A stretch of DNA of 64,000 bases from DASZHJ01 sp035517495. Its GTDB lineage: Bacteria; Pseudomonadota; Alphaproteobacteria; ATCC43930; CGMCC-115725. Under the pieces are notes generated by a model, which ran no database searches, was not told the origin of the DNA, and worked only from the letters and a program-made list of their open reading frames with translations. The translations under genes were made by a program, and so were the position numbers. Where the stretch lies: contig DATIYT010000103.1 in NCBI GenBank assembly GCA_035517495.1, positions 372,001 through 436,000 on the forward strand, in the 5' to 3' direction. The first letter of the stretch is position 1. Each line of letters starts with the position of its first letter. Positions 1-8,423 of the stretch are shown piece after piece.

Positions 1-52
1 GGAAAGGAATTGCGGCCATGCGGGGTATATAGGGTGGGGCGGGTGAGGCTGT

Positions 53-64
53 CCAATCGATTGG
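53..64. repeat. 12-bp perfect palindrome upstream of ffh
   Basis: CCAATCGATTGG is a perfect palindrome lying just before a TTGACA hexamer. It could be an operator for the ffh promoter, but nothing identifies a binding protein and a 12-bp palindrome can arise by chance. The first 213 bases hold no gene that I can support. Confidence 0.3.
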
Positions 65-69
65 GCGAT

Positions 70-98
70 TTGACAGCAAGCGCCCGCTCCCCTAGTGT
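70..98 (+). promoter_or_regulatory. candidate ffh promoter
   Basis: TTGACA at 70-75 is followed after 17 bases by TAGTGT at 93-98. The -35 is perfect and the -10 is poor (three of six consensus bases). The placement, about 115 bases before ffh, fits a promoter for the ffh-rpsP-rimM-trmD-rplS run. This is inferred from sequence only. Confidence 0.35.
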
Positions 99-213
99 CC
101 CGCCGCTTCTCATGAAGCAAGGAATGCCTTACCCCTGAAGGGCCCTCTGGGGGCTCCCGGGGCGGCCAGTTCGCGAGTGTCGCGCACTGGCCTCGCTGGC
201 TTTGGAGTGGTCG

Positions 214-1596
214 ATGTTCGAGAGCCTGAGCAATCGCCTGAACGATGTGTTCGACCGACTGCGCCGCCGCGGCGCGCTGAACGAGGCCGATGTCGATGCG
301 GCGCTGCGCGAAATTCGCGTGGCTTTGCTCGAGGCCGACGTGGCGCTGCCGGTGGTCAAGAGCTTCGTCGATGCAGTCAAGGCGAAGGCGATCGGCGAGG
401 CGGTGATCCGCTCGGTTACGCCTGCGCAGATGGTGGTGAAGATCGTTCACGACCATCTGGTGGAGACCTTGGGCGGCTCCGAGCCCGCCGAGGCCGGCGT
501 AAATCTGAATGCTCCCGCGCCGGTCGTCGTGATGATGGTGGGCCTGCAAGGCTCAGGCAAGACCACCACCACCGCGAAGATCGCGCGGTTGCTGAAGGAT
601 CGACAGCGCAAGAAGGTGCTGATGGCGTCGCTCGACGTGCAGCGCCCGGCGGCGCAGGAACAGCTTGCCGTGCTGGGACGCCAGGTCGAGGTGGATACGC
701 TGCCCTTCATCGCGGGCGAGCGTCCGGTCGCGATTGCCAAGCGCGCACACGAGACCGCGCGGCTCAAAGGTTATGATGTGCTGATGTTGGATACCGCCGG
801 CCGCCTCCACATCGACGAGGCGCTGATGGCCGAGGCGGCGGCGGTGCGGGACGCGACGCACCCGACGGAGACGCTGCTGGTGGCAGACGCCATGACCGGC
901 CAGGACGCGGTCAATGTCGGCAAGACATTTGCCGAGCGAATCGGCATCACAGGCATCGTGTTGACCCGGATCGACGGCGACGCGCGCGGCGGCGCGGCGC
1001 TTTCCATGCGGGCAGTCACCGGGCAGCCCATCAAATACGTGGGCGTGGGCGAAAAGCTGGACGCGATCGAGCCTTTCCACCCCGAGCGTATTGCCGGCCG
1101 CATCCTCGGGATGGGCGACGTGGTGAGCCTGGTCGAGAAGGCCGCCGAGACGGTCGACCGCGAGGAGGCGGAGAAGCTTGCGCGCAAAATGCAAAAGGGC
1201 AGCTTCGATCTCGACGACCTGGCCCAGCAACTGAAGCAACTCCGCAAGATGGGCGGCATGTCCAGCCTGATGGGGATGCTGCCGGGCATCGGCAAGATCA
1301 AGAAGCAGATCGACGCCGCCAATCTCGACGAGAGCCTGCTGAAGCGTCAGGAAGCGATTATCTCCTCGATGACCAAGCAGGAGCGCCGCAATCCCAAGCT
1401 GCTGAACGGCTCGCGCCGTCGCCGCATTGCCAGCGGCTCCGGCACCACGGTGCCGGAAGTCAACCGCTTGCTGAAGCAGTATCAGGACATGGCCGACATG
1501 ATGAAGAAGGTTTCGAAACTCGGAAAGAAGGGCCTGATGCGCGGCCTTCCTCCGGGGATGTTCCCCGGCGGAGGCGGCGGCTTCAGGCCGCAATGA
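214..1596 (+). CDS. ffh: signal recognition particle GTPase Ffh
   Basis: This is the SRP54 homologue, which binds signal sequences of nascent membrane proteins together with SRP RNA and docks with FtsY at the membrane. The 460-residue product has the N-terminal helical bundle, the G domain with P-loop GLQGSGKTTTT near residue 110 and LDTAGRL, and a C-terminal methionine-rich M domain ending in a Gly-rich tail. I chose ATG 214 because a GGAG sits at 204-207. A TTG at 202 would extend the protein by four residues but overlaps that Shine-Dalgarno. It is the first gene of a run leading into rpsP-rimM-trmD-rplS, the usual arrangement in proteobacteria. Confidence 0.97.
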   Translation: MFESLSNRLNDVFDRLRRRGALNEADVDAALREIRVALLEADVALPVVKSFVDAVKAKAIGEAVIRSVTPAQMVVKIVHDHLVETLGGSEPAEAGVNLNAPAPVVVMMVGLQGSGKTTTTAKIARLLKDRQRKKVLMASLDVQRPAAQEQLAVLGRQVEVDTLPFIAGERPVAIAKRAHETARLKGYDVLMLDTAGRLHIDEALMAEAAAVRDATHPTETLLVADAMTGQDAVNVGKTFAERIGITGIVLTRIDGDARGGAALSMRAVTGQPIKYVGVGEKLDAIEPFHPERIAGRILGMGDVVSLVEKAAETVDREEAEKLARKMQKGSFDLDDLAQQLKQLRKMGGMSSLMGMLPGIGKIKKQIDAANLDESLLKRQEAIISSMTKQERRNPKLLNGSRRRRIASGSGTTVPEVNRLLKQYQDMADMMKKVSKLGKKGLMRGLPPGMFPGGGGGFRPQ

Positions 1597-1609
1597 TGAT
1601 TTTCCCTTA

Positions 1610-1649
1610 CGCGGGCGAGGAGGGTTGGTGTGGCGGCTCCTCGCCCGCG
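1610..1649 (+). other. strong hairpin between ffh and rpsP
   Basis: A 13-bp perfect stem (1610-1622 with 1637-1649, CGCGGGCGAGGAG and its complement) closes a 14-base loop in the 76-base gap between ffh and rpsP. No U-run follows, so it is not a standard intrinsic terminator. It more likely acts as an mRNA processing or stability element, or a partial attenuator separating ffh from the ribosomal genes. The structure is directly visible; the role is inferred. Confidence 0.6.
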
Positions 1650-1672
1650 GATCAACAAACCAAAGGAGAGAT

Positions 1673-2044
1673 ATGAGCCTCAAAATTCGCATGACCCGGG
1701 GCGGCGCCAAGAAGCGGCCCTTCTATTCGATCGTGGTGGCGGATTCGCGCAGCCCCCGCGACGGCCGTTTCATCGAGAAGCTCGGCACCTACAACCCGAT
1801 GCTGGACCGCGGCCACAAAGAACGCGTGGTGCTGAAGCAAGAGCGCATCCAGCACTGGCTCAAGATGGGTGCGCTGCCGAGCGAGCGCGTGGCTCGCTTT
1901 CTCGGCGATGCCGGGTTGGCGCCCAAGCCCGAGATACGCGAGCGGCCTAAGAAATCGGCGCCGCGCGCCAAGGCGCAGGAGCGCAGCAAGTCCGCCGCCG
2001 AAACGAGCGCCGCGGCAGCGGGCGAGGCGGCACCGCAAAGCTGA
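1673..2044 (+). CDS. rpsP: 30S ribosomal protein S16
   Basis: S16 is a small-subunit assembly protein. The 123-residue product begins MSLKIRMTRGGAKKRPFY, the signature S16 start, and carries the conserved GRFIEKLGTYNPM segment. The core covers about 85 residues. The rest is an Ala/Lys/Arg-rich tail, as is common in alphaproteobacterial S16. ATG 1673 is set by AAAGGAG just upstream; a longer frame starting in the intergenic hairpin is not credible. rimM follows within 11 bases. Confidence 0.96.
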   Translation: MSLKIRMTRGGAKKRPFYSIVVADSRSPRDGRFIEKLGTYNPMLDRGHKERVVLKQERIQHWLKMGALPSERVARFLGDAGLAPKPEIRERPKKSAPRAKAQERSKSAAETSAAAAGEAAPQS

Positions 2045-2055
2045 GGCGCTGAGCC

Positions 2056-2592
2056 TTGACCCCGCCGGCCGAGCGCCGCCTGCTGATGGGCCGCGTGCTC
2101 GGCGCGCACGGGGTCAAGGGCGTGCTGCGCGTCCTGAGCTATGCGGCGGTGCCCGAGGACATCGCCGCCTATGGGCCGCTCGAGGACGAAACCGGCGGGC
2201 GGTGCTTCCCGCTCAAGGTCGTGGGGCGCGCGCGAGGGGCGCTGTTGGTCGAGACCCCCGGCGTCAGCGACCGCGACCAGGCATCGGCGCTTCGTGGCAC
2301 CAAACTCTATGTGGCGCGAAGCGTGCTGCCGGCGCCGAGCGAAGGTGAGTACTACTGGGACGACCTGGTGGGCTTGCGGGTGGAGCTCAGTGACGGGAGT
2401 GCGTTCGGCGAGGTAACGGCGGTGCATGACTATGGGGCGGGAGCCAGCCTCGAGGTGACGCGCCCGAAGGCCGCGTCGGTGCTGGTGCCGTTCACCGATC
2501 GAGCGGTGCCCGTGGTGGATATTGCGGGCCGCCGGGTGGTGATCGATCCACCGGAGGGGCTCATGGAAACACCGGAGTCCGAGGAGAGTTAA
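2056..2592 (+). CDS. rimM: 16S rRNA processing protein RimM
   Basis: RimM helps mature the 30S head by binding S19 and the pre-16S rRNA. The 178-residue protein has the N-terminal RimM barrel (MGRVLGAHGVKG near residue 11) and the C-terminal PRC-type barrel (YYWDDLVGLRVEL near residue 97, then the DIAGRRVVIDPPEGL end). The TTG at 2056 gives an expected length; ATG 2086 is a shorter alternative that begins right at the conserved motif. It lies between rpsP and trmD, its usual neighbours. Confidence 0.94.
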   Translation: MTPPAERRLLMGRVLGAHGVKGVLRVLSYAAVPEDIAAYGPLEDETGGRCFPLKVVGRARGALLVETPGVSDRDQASALRGTKLYVARSVLPAPSEGEYYWDDLVGLRVELSDGSAFGEVTAVHDYGAGASLEVTRPKAASVLVPFTDRAVPVVDIAGRRVVIDPPEGLMETPESEES

Positions 2593-2595
2593 CAA

Positions 2596-3306
2596 TTGGT
2601 CTGGACTGCTAGGGTGCTGACTTTGTTCCCCGAGATGTTTCCCGGGCCGCTCGGTCATTCGCTGGCGGGGAGCGCGCTTGCGGCCGGGGTTTGGCGCCTG
2701 GAAACAGTGGACATCCGGACCTTTGCAAGCGATAAACACCGCTCCGTGGACGACGCTCCGTTCGGCGGAGGGCCGGGTATGGTGATGCGGCCCGACGTGC
2801 TCGACCGGGCGTTGGCGGCGGCAGGCTCGAACCCCGGGATCTACCTTTCGCCGCGCGGTCAGCGTGTCACGCAGGCGCTTGTGAAAGGATTGGCGGCGGG
2901 TCCGGGATTAACCCTGCTCTGCGGCCGTTACGAAGGCGTGGACGAGCGGGTGATCGAGGCGCGAGGGCTCGAGGAGTTGAGCCTCGGTGATTTCGTGCTC
3001 TCGGGGGGCGAGCCTGCGGCGCTGGCACTGATCGATGCCTGCGTGCGGTTGCTGCCGGGGGTGGTGGGCGATCAGACGACGCTCGCCGAGGAGAGTTTCG
3101 AGCAGGGCCTGCTCGAGTATCCGCACTACACGCGGCCCCAGCTTTGGGAAGGCCGCGCGGTGCCGGAGGTGCTGCTCTCCGGTCATCATGACCGGATCCG
3201 TCAATGGCGGCAGGAGCAGCGGGAGAAGGCGACGCGCGAGCGGCGCCCGGATTTATGGGAGCGCCATATGGCGGCCGAACGCGCCGCGGGACGGCGCAAG
3301 GATTGA
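2596..3306 (+). CDS. trmD: tRNA (guanine-N1)-methyltransferase TrmD
   Basis: TrmD methylates G37 of tRNAs read next to a G, using S-adenosylmethionine, which prevents frameshifting. The 236-residue protein shows the SPOUT fold signatures: LTLFPEMFPG at the start, FGGGPGMVM, LLCGRYEGVDERV and the LGDFVLSGGE knot region. The TTG start at 2596 is preceded by GAGGAG at 2581-2586. It is three bases from the rimM stop, so translation is probably coupled. Confidence 0.96.
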   Translation: MVWTARVLTLFPEMFPGPLGHSLAGSALAAGVWRLETVDIRTFASDKHRSVDDAPFGGGPGMVMRPDVLDRALAAAGSNPGIYLSPRGQRVTQALVKGLAAGPGLTLLCGRYEGVDERVIEARGLEELSLGDFVLSGGEPAALALIDACVRLLPGVVGDQTTLAEESFEQGLLEYPHYTRPQLWEGRAVPEVLLSGHHDRIRQWRQEQREKATRERRPDLWERHMAAERAAGRRKD

Positions 3307-3320
3307 TTGGGAGAACTGAG

Positions 3321-3740
3321 ATGACCCTCCTCAAGACCATCGAGCAGCATCAGATCGAAAAGCTGCTGGCCGGCCGGACCATTCCGGACTTTCAGCCCGG
3401 TGACACCGTGCGCGTCAGCCTCAAAGTGGTGGAAGGCGAGCGTGAGCGTATCCAGGCTTTCGAGGGCGTCTGTATCGGTCGCAAGAACGCAGGCGTCAAT
3501 TCCAGCTTCACGCTGCGCAAGATTTCGTACGGCGAGGGAGTGGAACGCGTCTTCCCGCTCTACTCGCCACGGATCAGCGCGATCGAGGTGGTGCGCCGCG
3601 GCTCGGTCAGGCGAGCCAAGCTCTATTATCTCCGCGGCCGTACCGGCAAGGCCGCGCGCATCGCCGAGCGCAGCCGAGAACTCGGCGGCGTCGAGGTGCC
3701 GGAGACCGGCACCGCCGAAGGACCGGAGACGCCTGCTTAA
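3321..3740 (+). CDS. rplS: 50S ribosomal protein L19
   Basis: L19 sits at the subunit interface of the large subunit. The 139-residue product contains the family core: FQPGDTVRVSLKVVEG, RIQAFEGVCIGRKN, SSFTLRKISYGEGVERVFPLYSP and RRGSVRRAKLYYLRG, then a short acidic tail. ATG 3321 follows a GGGAG. A longer frame starting inside trmD is rejected because the family begins at this residue. It is the last of the ribosomal run; leuC starts 22 bases on. Confidence 0.96.
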   Translation: MTLLKTIEQHQIEKLLAGRTIPDFQPGDTVRVSLKVVEGERERIQAFEGVCIGRKNAGVNSSFTLRKISYGEGVERVFPLYSPRISAIEVVRRGSVRRAKLYYLRGRTGKAARIAERSRELGGVEVPETGTAEGPETPA

Positions 3741-3762
3741 TTGCTAATTGGGGCCCGTAGCC

Positions 3763-5169
3763 ATGACCGCGCCGCGCACGCTCTTCGACAAGATCTGGGA
3801 CAGCCATGTGGTGGATCGTCAGAGCGACGGCACGTGTCTCATCTACATCGACCGCCACCTCGTCCATGAGGTGACGAGCCCGCAGGCTTTCGAGGGGCTG
3901 CGCATCGCCAAGCGCCGCGTGCGGCGCCCTGATGCCACGATCGCGGTGGCGGATCACAATATCCCGACCACCAATCGCGCGGGCGGCATCGATGATCCGG
4001 AATCGCGCCAGCAGGTCGAGACCCTCGAGCACAACGTCCGCGAGTTCGGAGTGCCCTATTTCGAGGTGTCGGACATCCGGCAGGGGATCGTGCACATCAT
4101 CGGGCCGGAGCAGGGCTTGACCCAGCCCGGCACCACCATCGTGTGCGGTGACAGCCATACGGCGACACACGGCGCCTTCGGTGCCCTCGCCTTTGGCATC
4201 GGCACTTCGGAGGTGGAACACGTGCTCGCGACGCAGACGCTGATTCAGCAGCCAGCCAAGAACATGCTGGTCAAGGTCGAGGGCGATCTCCCCTTTGGCG
4301 TCACCGCCAAGGACCTGATCCTCGCCATCATCGGCACGATCGGCACCGCCGGCGGCACCGGCCATGTGATCGAATATGCCGGCAGCACCATCCGCGGCCT
4401 TTCCATGGAAGGCCGCATGACCGTCTGCAACATGTCCATCGAGGGCGGCGCGCGCGCGGGGCTGGTGGCGCCGGACGAGACCACCTTCGCCTATCTTAAG
4501 GGGAAGCCGCATGCGCCCAAGGGAGGCGCGTGGGAGCAGGCCGTCGCCTACTGGCGCACCCTTCCTTCCGATCCCGGCGCACGCTATGACCGCGAAGTGG
4601 TGCTTGAGGCCCGGAAGGTGGCGCCGCAGGTAACCTGGGGCACGAGTCCGCAGGACGTTCTGCCGATCACCGGCATGGTTCCCAATCCCGCCGACGTCAC
4701 CGATGAGGGCAAGCGCCAGTCCATGCTGCGTTCGCTCGAGTACATGGGCCTGGCGCCGGGCGTGCGCCTCGTGGACGTGCCGGTTCAGCGCGTGTTCATC
4801 GGCTCCTGCACGAATGGACGGATCGAGGACCTGCGCGCCGCCGCGGCGGTCGCCAAGGGCCGCAAGGTCGCGGCCGGCGTCAACGCCATGGTGGTGCCGG
4901 GCTCCGGGCTGGTGAAGCACCAGGCGGAGGAGGAAGGGCTCGATCGCGTGTTCCTGGAGGCGGGCTTCGAGTGGCGCGAGCCCGGCTGCTCCATGTGCCT
5001 CGCCATGAACGCCGACAAGCTGCTGCCGGGCGAACGCTGTGCCTCGACCTCGAACCGGAATTTCGAGGGCCGCCAGGGCCGCGGCGGCCGGACGCATCTG
5101 GTGAGCCCCGCGATGGCGGTGGCCGCGGCGGTGACCGGCCATCTCGCGGATGTGAGGGAGTTGCGGTAA
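3763..5169 (+). CDS. leuC: 3-isopropylmalate dehydratase large subunit
   Basis: LeuC with LeuD isomerises 2-isopropylmalate to 3-isopropylmalate in leucine synthesis, using a 4Fe-4S cluster. The 468-residue protein begins APRTLFDKIWDSHVV and has the aconitase-family cluster ligands in GSCTNGR (near residue 347) and CSMCLAMN (near residue 410). ATG 3763 is chosen over the in-frame TTG at 3748 because the conserved start follows it directly. The stop overlaps the leuD start by one base (TAATG), indicating coupled subunits. Confidence 0.97.
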   Translation: MTAPRTLFDKIWDSHVVDRQSDGTCLIYIDRHLVHEVTSPQAFEGLRIAKRRVRRPDATIAVADHNIPTTNRAGGIDDPESRQQVETLEHNVREFGVPYFEVSDIRQGIVHIIGPEQGLTQPGTTIVCGDSHTATHGAFGALAFGIGTSEVEHVLATQTLIQQPAKNMLVKVEGDLPFGVTAKDLILAIIGTIGTAGGTGHVIEYAGSTIRGLSMEGRMTVCNMSIEGGARAGLVAPDETTFAYLKGKPHAPKGGAWEQAVAYWRTLPSDPGARYDREVVLEARKVAPQVTWGTSPQDVLPITGMVPNPADVTDEGKRQSMLRSLEYMGLAPGVRLVDVPVQRVFIGSCTNGRIEDLRAAAAVAKGRKVAAGVNAMVVPGSGLVKHQAEEEGLDRVFLEAGFEWREPGCSMCLAMNADKLLPGERCASTSNRNFEGRQGRGGRTHLVSPAMAVAAAVTGHLADVRELR

Positions 5170-5780
5170 TGGACAAGTTCACCACTCTGGACGGAATCGC
5201 GGCGCCGCTGCCGATCATCAACTGCGACACCGACAAGATCATCCCGAAGCAGCACTTGAAGACGATCGCGCGCACCGGGCTCGGCAAGGCGCTTTTCGAC
5301 GAGCTGCGCTATCGCGCCGACGGCTCGGAAAATCCGGATTTCGTGCTGAACCAGCTCGCTTACCGCAACGCCAAGATATTGGTGGCCGGCGAGAATTTCG
5401 GCTGCGGTTCCTCGCGCGAGCACGCGCCCTGGGCGCTGCTCGATTTCGGCATTCGCTGCGTCATCGCTTCGAGCTTCGCCGATATCTTCTACAACAACAG
5501 CTTCAAGAACGGCATCCTGCCGATCAAGCTGCCGCAGGCGATCGTCGATCAGTTGATGGACGACGCGCGCAAGGGCGCCAACGCGCGGCTCTCGATCGAC
5601 CTAGCGAACCAGACCATCACCCGGCCCGACGGCGAGAAAATTCATTTCGATATCGATCCCTTCCGCAAGCATTGCCTGCTGAACGGGCTCGATGACGTGG
5701 GGCTGACGCTGGAAAAACAGCCCGCGATCGAACGCTACGAGGCGAAAGCGCGGATGGGCCAGCCCTGGCTATTCTCCTGA
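5169..5780 (+). CDS. leuD: 3-isopropylmalate dehydratase small subunit
   Basis: This is the swivelling-domain subunit of isopropylmalate isomerase. The 203-residue protein starts MDKFTTLDGIAAPLP and has INCDTDKIIPKQHLK, the FGCGSSREHAPWAL motif near residue 76, and the YNNSFKNGILPI segment. The ATG shares a base with the leuC stop, fixing the start; an in-frame extension into leuC is spurious. leuB follows after 19 bases. Confidence 0.97.
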   Translation: MDKFTTLDGIAAPLPIINCDTDKIIPKQHLKTIARTGLGKALFDELRYRADGSENPDFVLNQLAYRNAKILVAGENFGCGSSREHAPWALLDFGIRCVIASSFADIFYNNSFKNGILPIKLPQAIVDQLMDDARKGANARLSIDLANQTITRPDGEKIHFDIDPFRKHCLLNGLDDVGLTLEKQPAIERYEAKARMGQPWLFS

Positions 5781-5799
5781 GCCAGGCACGAGGACCCAT

Positions 5800-6912
5800 A
5801 TGGTCGCCAACAAAAAGCTGCTGTTCCTCCCGGGCGATGGGATCGGTCCCGAGGTGATGCGTCAGGTCTCGCGCGTGATCGAGTGGTTCGACCGGCGCCG
5901 CATCGCCACATTCGACGTGACCGAAGACCTCTGCGGCGGCGCCGCCTACGACAAGCACGGAACGCCGCTCACCGACGACACGTTAAGGCGCGCGCTCGAA
6001 AGCGATGCGGTGCTGTTCGGCTCGGTCGGCGGTCCCAAATGGGACCAGCTTCCCTTCGATCTGAAGCCGGAGCGCGGCCTCTTGCGTCTGCGCAAGGAAA
6101 TGGACCTGTTCGCGAACCTCCGGCCCGCCATGGTGTTCGATCCGCTGGTGGGCGCCTCGACGCTCAAGCCCGAGGTGGTGCAGGGCCTCGATCTCCTCAT
6201 CATTCGCGAGCTCACGGGCGGGGTCTATTTCGGCGAACCGCGCGGCATCGCGAAGCTCCCCGACGGCACGCGCCGCGGCGTCGACACCCAGGTCTACACG
6301 ACCCCCGAGATTGTGCGCGTGGCCCGCGTCGCGTTCGAACTCGCGCGTAAGCGGCGCAACAAGGTGACTTCGGTCGAGAAGGCCAATGTCATGCACACGG
6401 GCGTCCTTTGGCGCGAAGAAGTGCAGAAGCTGCATGACGCGGAATTCCGCGACGTCGAGCTTGCGCACATGTACGCCGACAACTGCGCCATGCAACTGGT
6501 GCGAAATCCCAAGCAGTTCGATGTGATCGTCACCGACAACCTGTTCGGCGACCTGCTCTCTGATTGCGCGGCGATGCTCACGGGATCGCTTGGCATGCTG
6601 CCGTCGGCCTCGCTTGGCGCGCCTGACGGCTCCGGCCGGCGCAAGGCGCTTTACGAGCCCGTGCACGGGAGCGCCCCCGACATTGCCGGCAAGGATGCCG
6701 CCAACCCGCTCGCGTCGCTGCTCTCATTCGCGATGATGCTGCGCTATTCGTTCGACATGCCCGAGGAAGCAATGTTGGTTGAGCGCGCGGTGCGGCGGGC
6801 GCTTGAGAGCGGCGCGCGCACCGGCGACATCCTCCAGCCCGGCACGACGCGGGTTACGACGACAGCGATGGGCGATACGGTCCTGCGGGAACTAGAGAAG
6901 CTCGGGGGATAA
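5800..6912 (+). CDS. leuB: 3-isopropylmalate dehydrogenase
   Basis: LeuB oxidatively decarboxylates 3-isopropylmalate to 2-oxoisocaproate with NAD+. The 370-residue protein has LLFLPGDGIGPEV at the start, the SVGGPKWD loop, the substrate-binding arginines of LRLRKEM and NLRP, the catalytic Tyr/Lys context TGGVYFGEPRG and the metal-binding DNLFGDLLSD. It completes leuCDB; asd, which often follows directly in related genomes, is displaced here by a two-gene minus-strand insert. Confidence 0.97.
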   Translation: MVANKKLLFLPGDGIGPEVMRQVSRVIEWFDRRRIATFDVTEDLCGGAAYDKHGTPLTDDTLRRALESDAVLFGSVGGPKWDQLPFDLKPERGLLRLRKEMDLFANLRPAMVFDPLVGASTLKPEVVQGLDLLIIRELTGGVYFGEPRGIAKLPDGTRRGVDTQVYTTPEIVRVARVAFELARKRRNKVTSVEKANVMHTGVLWREEVQKLHDAEFRDVELAHMYADNCAMQLVRNPKQFDVIVTDNLFGDLLSDCAAMLTGSLGMLPSASLGAPDGSGRRKALYEPVHGSAPDIAGKDAANPLASLLSFAMMLRYSFDMPEEAMLVERAVRRALESGARTGDILQPGTTRVTTTAMGDTVLRELEKLGG

Positions 6913-7070
6913 GGCTGGACCTTTCAGGCCGGCACGCTCTCGGCGGCGACGACGGGGTGCTCTGGGCGCGATGGTCTGTTGGACCGGCCGCGGCGCGATG
7001 ACCGTCTCGCCTTCGCTCCGCCGTTCGACCGCATCAAGCAGAGCGACGCCTGGTAGAGCCGCCGAAATAA

Positions 7071-7961
7071 TCAATCCGCGGCGTCCACCTGTTCAGTCGT
7101 CATTGTGTCGCCGGCTACCGTGGTGCGGCGCATGTCGCGGACTTCGCGATCGTCGAACCGGCGGACGCGATGCATGGTCTGCCGATTGTCCCAAATCACG
7201 AGATCGAAGGGGCGCCAACGATGCGCATAGACGAATTCGCGCTGCGTCGCGTGTTCGTTAAGGTCGCGCAAGAAGGCGCGCGCCTCCGGCATCGGCCAGC
7301 CGACGATGGCGCCGGCGTGCGAGGCGAGATAGAGAGACTTGCGCCCGGTCACGGGGTGCTTGCGCACCAGCCTTTGACGAACCGGCTTGAACATCGCGCG
7401 TTCTTCGGCCGAGTACTCCGTAAAGCCCAGCGATCCCCGCGAATACATCAGGGAATGTTCGCAGACGAGATCCTCGATCTCGGCCTTCGTCTTCTCGTCG
7501 AGCGTGTCATAAGCGGCGCGCATGTCCGCGAACTCGGTATTGCCGCCGGTTGTCGCGGTTGCGCGCGCCGATAGGAGCGAATATTTCGCCGGAATGGCGC
7601 GGAACGAGCTGTCGGAATGCCAGAGCCGATTGCCAAGATTGAACATGCGTCTCCGGTCGTCGCGGACAAAGGGCTTCGAGTTCTGATCGAGATTCGAGAC
7701 GTCGACCATCAGCGGCTGCAACCGCTTCTCGTGCGGCTTGGTGATGTTGCCGCCGCGCGAATCCTCGATACGACCGAAGTTCTGGCTGAACGCGATCTGC
7801 TGCTCATCGGTGATGCGCTGGTCGCGGAATACCAGCACGGCGTAGCGGTCCATGCCCGCCTCGATCGCGGCCACTTGATCCGGCTTCATCGGTTCGCGAA
7901 TGTCGGCGCCCGTAACCTCGCCGACGAAGACCGGATGCAGGGGTGCGATGCTGATGGTCAT
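7071..7961 (-). CDS. TauD/TfdA family 2-oxoglutarate-dependent dioxygenase
   Basis: This is an Fe(II)/2-oxoglutarate dioxygenase of the TauD/TfdA family, whose members hydroxylate taurine, 2,4-D and other small acids. The 296-residue protein shows the HxD facial-triad motif in RLWHSDSSF (middle of the protein) and the distal His in DNRQTMHRVRRFD near the C-terminus, with the 2-oxoglutarate-binding Arg in DMRRTT. The substrate cannot be deduced. It is second in a minus-strand pair, 12 bases after the Mpo1-like gene, and convergent with leuB across a 158-base spacer that holds no recognised gene. Confidence 0.88.
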   Translation of the reverse strand: MTISIAPLHPVFVGEVTGADIREPMKPDQVAAIEAGMDRYAVLVFRDQRITDEQQIAFSQNFGRIEDSRGGNITKPHEKRLQPLMVDVSNLDQNSKPFVRDDRRRMFNLGNRLWHSDSSFRAIPAKYSLLSARATATTGGNTEFADMRAAYDTLDEKTKAEIEDLVCEHSLMYSRGSLGFTEYSAEERAMFKPVRQRLVRKHPVTGRKSLYLASHAGAIVGWPMPEARAFLRDLNEHATQREFVYAHRWRPFDLVIWDNRQTMHRVRRFDDREVRDMRRTTVAGDTMTTEQVDAAD

Positions 7962-7973
7962 TGCGCTACCTCA

Positions 7974-8342
7974 TTACGGCTGGATGCCGTGCCCGGCGAG
8001 GTCTCGAAGCGATTTGACGCGATCGATCTCCGGCCCGAGGCGCCCGGTCAGGAACAGCCCCAGCATGTAGAAGTCGCCCACCAGCGACCAATGCGGGTTG
8101 ATGAAAGTCGCGGGGCGGTTGCCCTCGAAAATCAGATGTGCGGGCATGGCGATCCCGTATCCCGCGACGATCCCCACGGGAATCAACCACCAGGGGCCAT
8201 GGATCAGCCCGGTCAGAAACAGGATGGCGCCGATCGTCGTACCAACGTAGTGAACGAGACGAGTGCGGGGGTCCAAGTGCGCGCGGAGGTAGTAAGGCCA
8301 GAAGTGGGCGAAGCCGCGGCTGTTTTGAAAGGTATCCGCCAT
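7974..8342 (-). CDS. Mpo1-like (DUF962) membrane protein
   Basis: The 122-residue product matches the DUF962/Mpo1 family: an N-terminal FWPYYLRAHLDPRTRLVHYVGT segment, two hydrophobic helices (about residues 28-50 and 60-75), then NPHWSLVGDFYMLGLF. In yeast the family member Mpo1 is a dioxygenase in phytosphingosine breakdown; whether bacterial members share that role is unknown. The start at 8342 follows AAGGAG, so a 20-residue upstream extension is discarded. Its pairing with a 2-oxoglutarate dioxygenase gene is suggestive but not proof of a shared pathway. Confidence 0.85.
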   Translation of the reverse strand: MADTFQNSRGFAHFWPYYLRAHLDPRTRLVHYVGTTIGAILFLTGLIHGPWWLIPVGIVAGYGIAMPAHLIFEGNRPATFINPHWSLVGDFYMLGLFLTGRLGPEIDRVKSLRDLAGHGIQP

Positions 8343-8423
8343 GGCGGAACTCCTTGATCTCTCGGGGGCTCCGGCGTTAAGTGGCGCTTTCCAGGCGAGC
8401 AAGCTTACCGGGAGTCCGATCTC

